Source: Opitutaceae bacterium
GTDB lineage: Bacteria > Verrucomicrobiota > Verrucomicrobiia > Opitutales > Opitutaceae
DNA: 15,457 nt
Direction: 5' to 3'
Assembly (NCBI GenBank): GCA_025352845.1
Contig: JANXSC010000011.1
Coordinates: 1 to 15,457, forward strand
This document shows positions 6,813-14,303 of this stretch, piece by piece. The position numbers and the translations under genes are program-made. Positions within the stretch are counted from its first letter, which is position 1. Every line of letters starts with the position of its first letter. Below the pieces are notes generated by a model. The model saw only the letters and a program-made list of their open reading frames with translations, was not told the origin of the DNA and ran no database searches.

Positions 6813-9095
6813 ATGAAAAATTTCCAAGGTCCGTCTCGGCGCTTCGCCTCACTTCTGGGTTTGCTCCTCGCTTGTGGCGCTCTGGTCGTGCGCGCCCAAG
6901 CCGGAGCCAAGCCGGCCGCCGGGAGTGACGATGTCGTCAAACTCGACGAGTTCAAAGTCACCGGAAAAATCGACAGCTACTACCAGTCGGCCTCCTCGAT
7001 GGCGTCGAAGCTCCCGATGGATTTGAAGGAACTCGCCTCGTCACTCTCCATTTTGAACTCCTCCGCCATCACGGATCGCAACGCCGTCATCCTCACCGAT
7101 GTCGTCGCGTATGTCGTCGGTGCGACGGCTTCGCAGAATTCCGTGAACGGGTTTTCGTTCCGCGGTTTCCCGAACACCGGCAGCTACACACAGAACATCC
7201 AGTTCGACGGTCTGCAGGGCGCCACGCTCAAGAAGGGCGGCTCGAGCGCCGCCAACGTCGACAGCCTCGAATTTCTAAAGGGGCCCAACGGCGTGCTCTA
7301 CGGCCAGATGAATCCCGGTGGCCTCCTCAACATCGTCACGAAAAACCCGAAGGAAATCCACGAGACCAGCGTCCGCGTCACCGTCGGCACCTTCGCCGGA
7401 AAATTCAACGGCTTCGCCGACAAGATGGTCGAGACCGTGAGCTTCGACACCACCGGTCCCGTCGGCAGCGGCAAACATCTCTTCTACCGCCTCGTCGTCG
7501 ATACCGGCCACTCGCCGAATTCCCGTCCCGGCAACTGGAACAACGCCCTCTCGATCTATCCCGCGCTCACCTACAAGTGGAGCAAGGAGACGCAGCTCTC
7601 GCTCAAGTTCGAGGTCAGCGAAGATTTCCGCCGGCAGGACGACGGCGTCATCCCGATCTTCACCAACGGCGTCGCATTTGGCCCGACCGCCACCTACTTC
7701 ACCGCACCGCTCAACACGGTTTACAACGACGCCAAGGACAAGGCCACCGACCGCGGTTCCGCCGCCGCGCTGAAATTTCAGACGACACTCGGCACCGACT
7801 GGACTCTCCGCCTGCAAGGCCGCTCCGTGTGGCACCTCGACGTCGTGCGCGAACTCACGGTGAACAACGCCAACACGTTCAACCCCACCGCCACCTTCGC
7901 GCGTCCCACCTCCACGCTCCGCCGCCAATACAACTACGTAAAGAACGGCCACCGCTACAATTTCGTCGACGCAAATATTTTTCGCACCTTCACCACGGGA
8001 AAAATCAAACAGATCGTCCTGCTCGGCATCGGCGGCGGCGGCGAATTCTTCGGCAACGCGCGCCTCGCCTTTGGCCCAAACCAGACCGTCCCGCAGGCCA
8101 TCGCCCTCGTGAATCCGCTTCTCGATCAGGTCGCCGACTACCCGAGTCCCGCCGTCGGCGTCACCAATCAGGTCACGTGGCAGGGCGCCTTCGGCCAATA
8201 CATCTCCGATCAAATCAAGATCGGCGACGCCCTGAACCTCTCGCTCGGCTACCGCCACGATCGCCAGCGCGTGCATGGCCTCAACACGCTGAACCCCGCG
8301 CTCACCACGTTTGCCACGGAACTGAAGGCGAACACGAAGCAGCTCGGGGCCGTTTACGCGATTACGCCGGCGATTTCCGCCTACGGCAGCTGGAGCCAGT
8401 CGATCAAGCCGCAGACGAACATCGCCTACGACATCAACGGCAACTCCAGTTTCCCGCCCGAGACCGGCGAGCAATACGAGGGCGGGATCAAGTTCAGCAA
8501 CGCCGCGCGCAGCGTGAACGTCACGCTCGCCGCCTACGAAATCTCGCGCACCAACGTCGTCGTTGCCTCGGGCACCAATTTCACAAACAGCGTCGGCTCC
8601 GCGCAAGTCGGGCAGGCCATCTCGCGCCTCGACGGCAAGCAGACGAGCAAGGGCGTCGAGTTCGAAGTGCAGTGGCAGTTGGTCCCGAACTTGCAGCTGC
8701 AGGCCGGCTACGCCCACTCCAAGGCGATCATCGCCGCCTCCACGCGCAACCCCGCCAGCGTCGGCCTCGATCTCGCCAACGCCCCGCGCGACTCCGGCAA
8801 TTTCTGGACACGCTACAATTTCGTGACCGGCGAACTCAAGGGCGTCGGCGTCGGCAGCGGCTTGGTTTACATCGGCAAAGCCTGGGCCGGCGATCCGACG
8901 ACAACCGTTTACTACAACCTCCCCGGCTGGGCGCGCATGGACAGTTCGGTTTACTACAAGTGGAACCGCTACAACGTCGCGCTCAACGTCCAGAATCTCC
9001 TCGACCGCCGCTACATCTCTTCCGCGCAGAGCGCGCTCACGCTCAACGTCGGCGAGCAGCGCAAGTTCACACTCTCGATCTCGATGAGGCTCTGA
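6813..9095 (+). CDS. TonB-dependent receptor, siderophore-receptor type, in Pho-box context
   Basis: The 760-residue product is an outer-membrane TonB-dependent receptor, which uses energy from TonB/ExbBD to import a scarce ligand. The ATG at 6813 gives a good signal peptide (1-30, ending VRAQA); a TTG at 6789 in frame is a poorer start. LDEFKVTG (44-51) is a TonB-box-like element. The plug domain (about 65-180) contains FSFRGFP (114-120), VDSLEFLKGPNGVLYGQMNPGG (starting 149) and LLNIVTKNP (171-179), the pattern of the siderophore-receptor subfamily. The rest is the beta-barrel, with NLLDRRY near the end and a C-terminus of SISMRL, a hydrophobic final residue in place of the usual Phe. The length is normal. 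The gene is alone in its unit behind a Pho-box-like array, so its ligand may be a phosphorus compound rather than an iron chelate (inference). It may also act as a general metal-chelate receptor. Confidence 0.92.
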   Translation: MKNFQGPSRRFASLLGLLLACGALVVRAQAGAKPAAGSDDVVKLDEFKVTGKIDSYYQSASSMASKLPMDLKELASSLSILNSSAITDRNAVILTDVVAYVVGATASQNSVNGFSFRGFPNTGSYTQNIQFDGLQGATLKKGGSSAANVDSLEFLKGPNGVLYGQMNPGGLLNIVTKNPKEIHETSVRVTVGTFAGKFNGFADKMVETVSFDTTGPVGSGKHLFYRLVVDTGHSPNSRPGNWNNALSIYPALTYKWSKETQLSLKFEVSEDFRRQDDGVIPIFTNGVAFGPTATYFTAPLNTVYNDAKDKATDRGSAAALKFQTTLGTDWTLRLQGRSVWHLDVVRELTVNNANTFNPTATFARPTSTLRRQYNYVKNGHRYNFVDANIFRTFTTGKIKQIVLLGIGGGGEFFGNARLAFGPNQTVPQAIALVNPLLDQVADYPSPAVGVTNQVTWQGAFGQYISDQIKIGDALNLSLGYRHDRQRVHGLNTLNPALTTFATELKANTKQLGAVYAITPAISAYGSWSQSIKPQTNIAYDINGNSSFPPETGEQYEGGIKFSNAARSVNVTLAAYEISRTNVVVASGTNFTNSVGSAQVGQAISRLDGKQTSKGVEFEVQWQLVPNLQLQAGYAHSKAIIAASTRNPASVGLDLANAPRDSGNFWTRYNFVTGELKGVGVGSGLVYIGKAWAGDPTTTVYYNLPGWARMDSSVYYKWNRYNVALNVQNLLDRRYISSAQSALTLNVGEQRKFTLSISMRL

Positions 9096-9106
9096 GCGAA
9101 ACGGAG

Positions 9107-9157
9107 GGGCGCTTTCCCAAGCGCCCGGTTGATTCCATCGGCGGTTGGAAACCGCCG
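9107..9157. terminator. Tandem hairpins after the TonB receptor gene
   Basis: Two perfect 8-bp hairpins follow the receptor stop at 9095. GGGCGCTT (9107-9114) pairs with AAGCGCCC (9119-9126) across a 4-nt loop. CGGCGGTT (9139-9146) pairs with AACCGCCG (9150-9157) across a 3-nt loop. No T-run follows, so intrinsic termination is not certain. They may instead be a repeat element. The position between the receptor and the next Pho-box-like array supports a boundary between transcription units. Confidence 0.55.
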
Positions 9158-9172
9158 CTCAGAAAAACGTGA

Positions 9173-9226
9173 GTAAACCCAATTTCAGCCGCCGTTCACG
9201 TCCGTTTCAGACGGGCGGCGCACTGT
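9173..9226 (+). promoter_or_regulatory. Pho-box-like array and promoter for the 9262-13628 operon
   Basis: Units begin at 9173 (GTAAACC, degenerate), 9184 (TTCAGCC), 9195 (TTCACGT) and 9206 (TTCAGAC), each 11 nt apart. A weak -10-like CACTGT (9221-9226) begins 15 nt after the last unit. The predicted transcript start near 9233 leaves about 30 nt before the ATG at 9262 and argues against starts at or upstream of 9231. Confidence 0.7.
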
Positions 9227-9261
9227 CATTGTGGCGCGCCGTCTCGCGCCGTGCCCCAACT

Positions 9262-11426
9262 ATGCAAACCTTGCCGTTCCTCTGCGCCCTAGCGTCGCTC
9301 GCGTTTGCCCCTTTTCTCGCGCTCGCCGCCGAAAAAACCGTCACGCTCAAGATGAGCGTCATCGACCCGCTCGTGCCACAACTCGGGCTCGCGCTCGGAT
9401 ATTTCAGCAGGAGGGCCTCGCGATCCAGTTCGTGAATCCCGAGGAATTCTCCAAGGAGGACTACCTCATGCAGGAGCCGCTGCACCGCGGGCAGATCGAC
9501 GTGTCGTGCCACTGGTTTCACCACGTGCCGTTTGGCGTGAGGCACAACTTTCCGCTCAAGGCCGTCGTGCTGATGAACGATGCGCCCGGCATGAAAATCC
9601 TCGTCGCGAACCGCATTAAGGACTCGATTCGCAGCGCCGCCGACTTCAAGGGCCGCAACATCGCCGAGGGCGCCGGCTATGCGACGAAGAGCGTGCTCGT
9701 AAACTATCTCGCGCGCCAGGCCGGTCTTCCGCGCGGCAGCTACAATGCGGTCTCGAAGGAAGTCGAAGGCCGCCAGGAAAACGTGATCAAGGGCCTCAAG
9801 GACGGGAGCGTCGATGTGCTCGCGTTCATGGAGCCGATGACCTCCGCCATCCTCGCGACCGGCCTCGTCTCGCCGCTCTACGATCTCACGACGAAGACCG
9901 GCACGGTGCGCGCGCTCGGCGAGGCGTGGCCCGCGCAGAGCGTTTTCGTTTCCGACCGGTTCATCGCGGAAAAACCCGAGACGGTGCAGCACGTCGTCAA
10001 CGCCTTCGTGCGCACGCTGCGCTTCGTGAACTCGCACACCGCAGAGGAAATCGTCGCGAAGCTCCCCGCCGCTTATTTCGAGAAACGCGATCGCGCCGCT
10101 GAGACCGAGCGCATCCGCAAGGCGCTGCCGACTTTCGCGCAGGGCGACTATTCCTTTGGCGCCTCGGCCGTGAAGCTTGCGCTCGACACGATTGAAACCT
10201 CCGCGTTTGACGACAGCGACGAGGGCAAGTTCCGCGCCACCACCGAAAACAAAAACGTGCGCGCCGAGGATCTCTACACGAACCGTTTCGTCGCGGCGGC
10301 GATGCGGCAATTCGCCGCGAATGCAACGACACCCACCGACTCGGGAAAATCCCTCCTCGCCCAGGCCGAGCGCGCCAAGGTCGTCGCCGAGCGCGGCCGC
10401 GCGCCGCACTACCAAAACAAATTCGATCTCAGCGGCGTGCCGGCCTACGTGCCGCGCGCGCAGCTCACCGGCTGGATTCGGCTGCATGGTAACAACTACC
10501 TCGCCGACGGCGCGCTCGGCGATTTCTGGCAGCAGGGCTTCGCGAAATTTCAGCCGGGCATCCGCCTTTCGTTCTACCTGCCCACCTCCGCCGTCGCGTT
10601 CGCCGCGCTCTACTACGATCAGGCCGATCTCGTGATGGGCCACAAACTGGGCTTCTACGACCTGCTCGCCTACGAGCGCATGAAGAGTTTTCAGCCCGTG
10701 GAAATCACCGCCGTCACCGGCTCCTACGATGTCGCCGGCTGGGAAAACTCCATCGTCATCCTTGTGAAAGAGGCGTGTCCGCTCACCAGCATCACGCTGG
10801 AGCAACTCGACGGTGTGTTCGGCGCGGCGCGCGAGGGCGGCTGGGCCGGCACGAATTTCCGCCCCGACCTCGCACGCGGCCCCGAGAAAAACATCCGCAC
10901 CTGGGGCCAGCTCGGCGTGAAGGGCGAGTGGGCCAACCAGCCAATCAACGTTTACGGCTTCAACCTCCGCTACAACACCGCGACCGATTTCGCCGACAAG
11001 GTGCTCGGCGCCTCCGACAAGTGGAACGAAAACATCCACGCCTACGGCCATATCGTGCAGCCCGACGGCACGCGCTACATCCAGGCCGACCAGATCACGG
11101 ACAACCTTGCGAAGGATCGCTTCGGCATCGCGTTCAACCGCTACCGAGGCGAGCGCCCGAAGGTGAAGCGCCTCGCGATCGCGCCGAAGGGAGGCGGCGC
11201 GCCCGTCGCGCACACGATCGAAAACATCCAGAGCCGCCGCTACCCGCTGTTCAACGAGGCGTATTTCTATACGAGCGTGAAACCCGGCGTGAAGATGGAC
11301 CCGCTGGTGAAAGAATTTCTGCGTTACATCCTCAGCCGCGAAGGCCAGGAAGCCGTCCCGCGCGACGGCAAATATCTCCCGCTCACCGCCGGGGTCGTGC
11401 GCGAACAAATCAAAAAACTGGAATGA
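9262..11426 (+). CDS. NMT1/SsuA-like plus PstS-like double binding-domain protein, with apparent 1-nt frameshift at 9405
   Basis: Reading 9262-9405 and then 9405-11426 (base 9405 used twice) gives 721 residues with two solute-binding modules. Residues 1-23 are a signal peptide (start MQTLPFLCAL). Residues about 25-355 resemble the NMT1/SsuA family, which binds sulfonates, nitrate or thiamine precursors: PQLGLALGYF (39-48), then in the other frame QQEGLAIQFVN, NDAPGMKILV, DFKGRNIAEGAGYATKSVLV and DVLAFMEPM. A linker precedes FDLSGVPAYVP (from 388), which opens a PstS-like domain carrying TWGQLGV (547-553), GEW (555-557), YPLFNEAYF and FLRYILSREGQEAV. The first frame ends at TGA 9433-9435. One additional T or C in the TTTC run at 9402-9405 would restore a single frame, and both halves look fully conserved, so I favour a sequence error or a very recent mutation. 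The downstream gene overlaps the stop (ATGA). Two binding domains in one chain may hold two ligands or one large one (inference). Confidence 0.82.
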
Positions 11427-12613
11427 AAATTATTCGCCGATTTCGTAGCGCGGTCAGCCTGACCGTGCTTTCGCGTCTTAAGCGCGGTCAGGCGGCACGC
11501 GCTACGCTCGCGCTCGTCATCCTCGCCTTCTCCGCGCCGCTCGCCTCCGCCGCCGATACCAAGATCACCGACTCCGTCGAGGTCCAGGCCGCGCGCGCCG
11601 CGTGGGTGAAGGCCAAGGGCTACAAAGTTTTCTACACCGAAAAATTCGATCTCTCCGATCTGCCGGCCTACGCACCGACGGAGAAAGTCACCGGCACGAT
11701 TCGGCTCTGGGGCTCGAACTACTTCACCGACAGTCCGCTTGCCGGCTGGTGGGAGGAGGAGTTCAAGAAATTCCACCCCGACGTGAAGTTCGACTTTCAT
11801 CTCAACACCACGCAGCACGCGATCCCCGGCCTGATCTTCGGCATGTCCGACATCGGCCCGATGGGTCGCGAGATTATGTGGGACGAGTTGCTCTCGTTTC
11901 AGCGCGAGCACAAGCGACTGCCCACCGGCATCTCCGCCGTCACCGGCAGCTACGATGTGTCCGGCTGGAATCCCGCGATCGGCGTCTTTGTGCATCGTGA
12001 AAACCCGCTCACGTCGCTCACGCTCGCGCAACTCGATGCCATTTTCGGCACCGAACTCCGCCGCGGCGCTTCGAGAAACCTCCGCACGTGGGGCGACCTC
12101 GGGTTGTCCGGCGAGTGGGCCGCGCCGCGCATCACGCCCTACGGGTGGAAAGTGGACGAGGACTTCGCGCTCTTCTTCCGCGCGTCCGTCCTGGAAAACT
12201 CGCATCGCTGGAATCCCGCCGTGCAGGAGTTCGTCCACGCCACACGCCCCGACGGCACGCAATACGACCACGGCCAGCGCATCCTCGACGCCCTCGCCGC
12301 CGACCGCTTCGGCATCGCGATCTCGAATGTGCGCTATGCGCGCCCCGAGGTGAAACCACTCGCGCTCGCCGCGAGGGCAGGGGAGCCCGCCTACGAGCCG
12401 ACGATAGCGAATCTCATCTCTCAAAAATATCGGCTCGTGCGCATCATCCCCGCGTTCATCGACCGCGCGCCCGTCCGTCCGGTCGAGCCCGCCGTGCGCG
12501 AATTCCTCCGCTTCGTCCTCAGCCGCGAAGGCCAGCAGGCGCTCATCGAGGAAACCGGCTACTTGCCCCTCGGCGCCGACGCGATTCGCGCGCAACTGGA
12601 GAAACTGAAATGA
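11423..12613 (+). CDS. PstS-like periplasmic substrate-binding protein (SBP 6), repeat-derived signal region
   Basis: The 396-residue product starts at an ATG overlapping the previous stop by the ATGA arrangement. The secretion signal is long: a basic stretch (1-28) coded largely by a palindromic repeat (residues 8-28), then a hydrophobic core and cleavage near ASA-A (41-44). A second start inside the repeat cannot be excluded. The mature protein has FDLSDLPAYAP (75-85), GTIRLWGSNYF (91-101), GMSDIGPMGRE (140-150), AVTGSYDVSGWNPAIGVFV (172-190), TWGDLGLSGEW (222-232) and FLRFVLSREGQQAL (361-374). Its N-terminal lead and PstS domain resemble the C-terminal half of the upstream fusion closely (FDLSxxPAYxP, AVTGSYDVxGW, HATRPDGTQY against HIVQPDGTRY), suggesting a tandem duplication. 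The binding loop reads HLNTTQHA, without the PstS GSG. The ligand is unknown. Confidence 0.85.
   Translation: MKIIRRFRSAVSLTVLSRLKRGQAARATLALVILAFSAPLASAADTKITDSVEVQAARAAWVKAKGYKVFYTEKFDLSDLPAYAPTEKVTGTIRLWGSNYFTDSPLAGWWEEEFKKFHPDVKFDFHLNTTQHAIPGLIFGMSDIGPMGREIMWDELLSFQREHKRLPTGISAVTGSYDVSGWNPAIGVFVHRENPLTSLTLAQLDAIFGTELRRGASRNLRTWGDLGLSGEWAAPRITPYGWKVDEDFALFFRASVLENSHRWNPAVQEFVHATRPDGTQYDHGQRILDALAADRFGIAISNVRYARPEVKPLALAARAGEPAYEPTIANLISQKYRLVRIIPAFIDRAPVRPVEPAVREFLRFVLSREGQQALIEETGYLPLGADAIRAQLEKLK
11445..11505. repeat. Palindromic repeat inside the SBP 6 signal-peptide coding region
   Basis: The 61-bp element has ends GTAGCGCG (11445-11452) and CGCGCTAC (11498-11505), the same as the repeat at 5428-5498. 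Inside, CCTGACCG (11458-11465) pairs with CGGTCAGG (11485-11492). It begins 22 nt after the ATG of the gene at 11423 and is translated as residues 8-28. The structure could also affect translation initiation of this gene (inference). Confidence 0.75.
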
Positions 12614-13628
12614 ACCGGTGGATGTTTTTCTTCGGCTTTTTATTCGCCACCTGCGCCGCCCCTGCCGCCGTGCCACCTCCCGTCGATCCGCCCGAGGCCG
12701 CCGACATCATCAGAATCTCTGCTAACGCCGAACTCCGCCTGCTCCTCGACCGCTGGCAGGCCGCGTTTCAAAAAACGCATCCCTCCGCGCGCTTCGAAGT
12801 CCACCTCATCGGCAGCGATGTCGCGATGGCCGCGCTCACCACGCGCCGCGCCGATGTCGCGTTGCTCGGCCGCGAGGCCACCGCCGCCGAGGTGAAAGCC
12901 TTCGAATGGATTTACCGCTATCGGCCCGCGCCGATCGAGATCGCCACTGGCAGCCTCGGCGTGCCCGCCGTTCGCCGGCCCTCGTCGTCTTCGTGCATCG
13001 CGACAACCCGCTCGCGCAGCTCACGCTCGCACAACTCGACGCCGCGTTCGGCAACGAGCGCCTGCGTGGCGCGCCCGTCGCCATCCGCACGTGGGACGCA
13101 CTCGGCCTGGGCGGCGAATGGCGCGACCGGCCGATTCACCTCTACGCGCCCGACACCGAGGAGGGCACCGGGCGATTTTTCCGCAGTGCCGTGCTCAACG
13201 ACAGCCGGCTCCTCGCGTGGGAAAATCTCCGCGAGTTTTCGGACGCAAAGACAAATGCGAAAACGTCCGCCGCCATGCACGACGCCGCCGAGAAAACCCT
13301 CGCCGCCCTCGCCGCCGATCCGCTCGACCTCGCCGTCGCCGGCGCTGCGCCCGGCGATGCGCGCGTAAAGGCGCTCGCGCTCGCCGCCTCCGCCGTCGGC
13401 CCGTTCTTCGCGCCGACGCGGGAGCACATGATCACCCGCGGCTACCCGCTCGCGCGCCCGATCTTCGCCGCCGTCAACCGCCCGCCCGACCAGCCGCTCG
13501 ATCCGAAGGTGCACGATTTTCTCCGCTACATCCTCAGCCCCGCCGGCCAGCTCGAAATCGAGCGCGAGGGCGGCTATCTGCCGCTGGGCGACGCACTTCT
13601 CCGCGAGCAGTTGAAAAAACTGGACTGA
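12610..13628 (+). CDS. PstS-like periplasmic substrate-binding protein (SBP 7), apparent 1-nt frameshift near 12978
   Basis: Reading 12610-12978 and then 12978-13628 (base 12978 used twice) gives 339 residues. The ATG overlaps the upstream stop (ATGA). Residues 1-20 form a signal peptide (MFFFGFLFATCAAPAA). The first part holds HLIGSDVAMAAL (66-77), ADVALLGREATAAE (81-94) and IEIATGSLGVPAVRR (109-123). The second frame continues ALVVFVHRDNPLAQLTL, TWDALGLGGEW, YPLARPIFAAVNRPPD and FLRYILSPAGQLEIE. With one extra G after 12978 the segment from ATGS to NPL has the same length as in SBP 1. The disruption is therefore a single-base loss in a GG run, either a sequence error or a recent mutation. 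Without correction the first frame runs on as a low-complexity Ser/Arg/Pro tail to a stop at 13366-13368. The LPAYxP lead-in is absent, as in SBP 2. It is the last gene of its operon. Confidence 0.78.
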
Positions 13629-13653
13629 GCGCCGCGCGTTTCCTCCCAGTATC

Positions 13654-13706
13654 TTAACCAGAATTCAGCGCCGGTTCAGGTCGGTTTAACACGCTCGCCG
13701 TAGCCT
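13654..13706 (+). promoter_or_regulatory. Pho-box-like array and promoter for the 13732 operon
   Basis: Units begin at 13654 (TTAACCA), 13664 (TTCAGCG), 13675 (TTCAGGT) and 13686 (TTAACAC), with 10-11-nt spacing. TAGCCT (13701-13706) begins 15 nt after the last unit as the -10 candidate. The predicted leader before the ATG at 13732 is about 20 nt. The pattern TTAAC, TTCAG, TTCAG, TTAAC matches the array at 867 in unit spacing and position. Confidence 0.75.
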
Positions 13707-13731
13707 CTACGCTTCACCCTCCCCACCTCAC

Positions 13732-14247
13732 ATGAAATCATTCCTTACGCTCATTTGTGCAGTTTTCCTCAGCATCGCGGCACTCTCCGCTGGCGAGCCG
13801 CCCAAGAAAAACTGGACGCCGCCGCCCTACAAAATCTACGCGCAACAGCTCTCCGATGAGATCATGGCGCACCACCCCGAGTTGATCAGCGTGACGTTTC
13901 ACGGCGTGCCGCCGGGGCTGACGGACGTTTACACGATGATCGCCGGCTCCTTCCCCGAGCGCATCGGCAACCGCGACGACGACGACGACATCATGATCAT
14001 CAAGCTCGGCATCACGATCGTCGATCCGCGCTGGCATCGGACCAGGGACACCGTGAAGAAATTCGTGATGATGATGCCGCTGCGCGACGCGTCTGGCGAA
14101 ACCTGCGGGAGCCTCATCCTCGCCTACAAGAACGACGGCCCCAACGCCAAGGGCGAACGCGGCTTCTTCACGATGGCGAGCGACCTGCGCGACGCGCTGC
14201 AAAATAAAATCCCGACCTATGCCGGCCTCTATGCCAAGGTAAAGTGA
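13732..14247 (+). CDS. Small secreted protein of unknown function
   Basis: The 171-residue product has a clear signal peptide (1-20, MKSFLTLICAVFLSIAALSA), so it is probably periplasmic or secreted. I do not recognise a named family. The mature part has a Pro-rich start (KKNWTPPPY, 26-33), a helix with HHPELISVTFHGVP (47-60), and IGNRDDDDDIMIIKLGITI (78-96), in which five Asp residues in a row could bind a metal. FVMMMPLRDASGETCGSLIL (111-130) reads like a beta-strand pair as in PAS- or Cache-like sensor folds, and a C-terminal helix ends in IPTYAGLYAKVK. The Cache-like reading is only a guess. It is the first gene after a Pho-box-like array and lies 56 nt upstream of a PstS-like fusion gene, so it likely belongs to the same response. 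No Shine-Dalgarno sequence is visible before the ATG. Confidence 0.82.
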   Translation: MKSFLTLICAVFLSIAALSAGEPPKKNWTPPPYKIYAQQLSDEIMAHHPELISVTFHGVPPGLTDVYTMIAGSFPERIGNRDDDDDIMIIKLGITIVDPRWHRTRDTVKKFVMMMPLRDASGETCGSLILAYKNDGPNAKGERGFFTMASDLRDALQNKIPTYAGLYAKVK

Positions 14248-14303
14248 TGCGGGCTCGGCGCAGGCCCGTCACGGTGGCATCCGTTGGCTGTCCGAATTTC
14301 AAC

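Noticed and set aside
9395..9435. Programmed ribosomal frameshifting in the fusion gene
   Set aside because: No slippery heptamer is present before the junction, and the AGGAGG lies after the shift site instead of about 10 nt before it. The first frame stops without a conserved short product.
14248..14303. Terminator or promoter between the last two genes
   Set aside because: Only a 5-bp CGGGC/GCCCG stem is visible, and there is no phased repeat array, so the two genes are treated as one unit.
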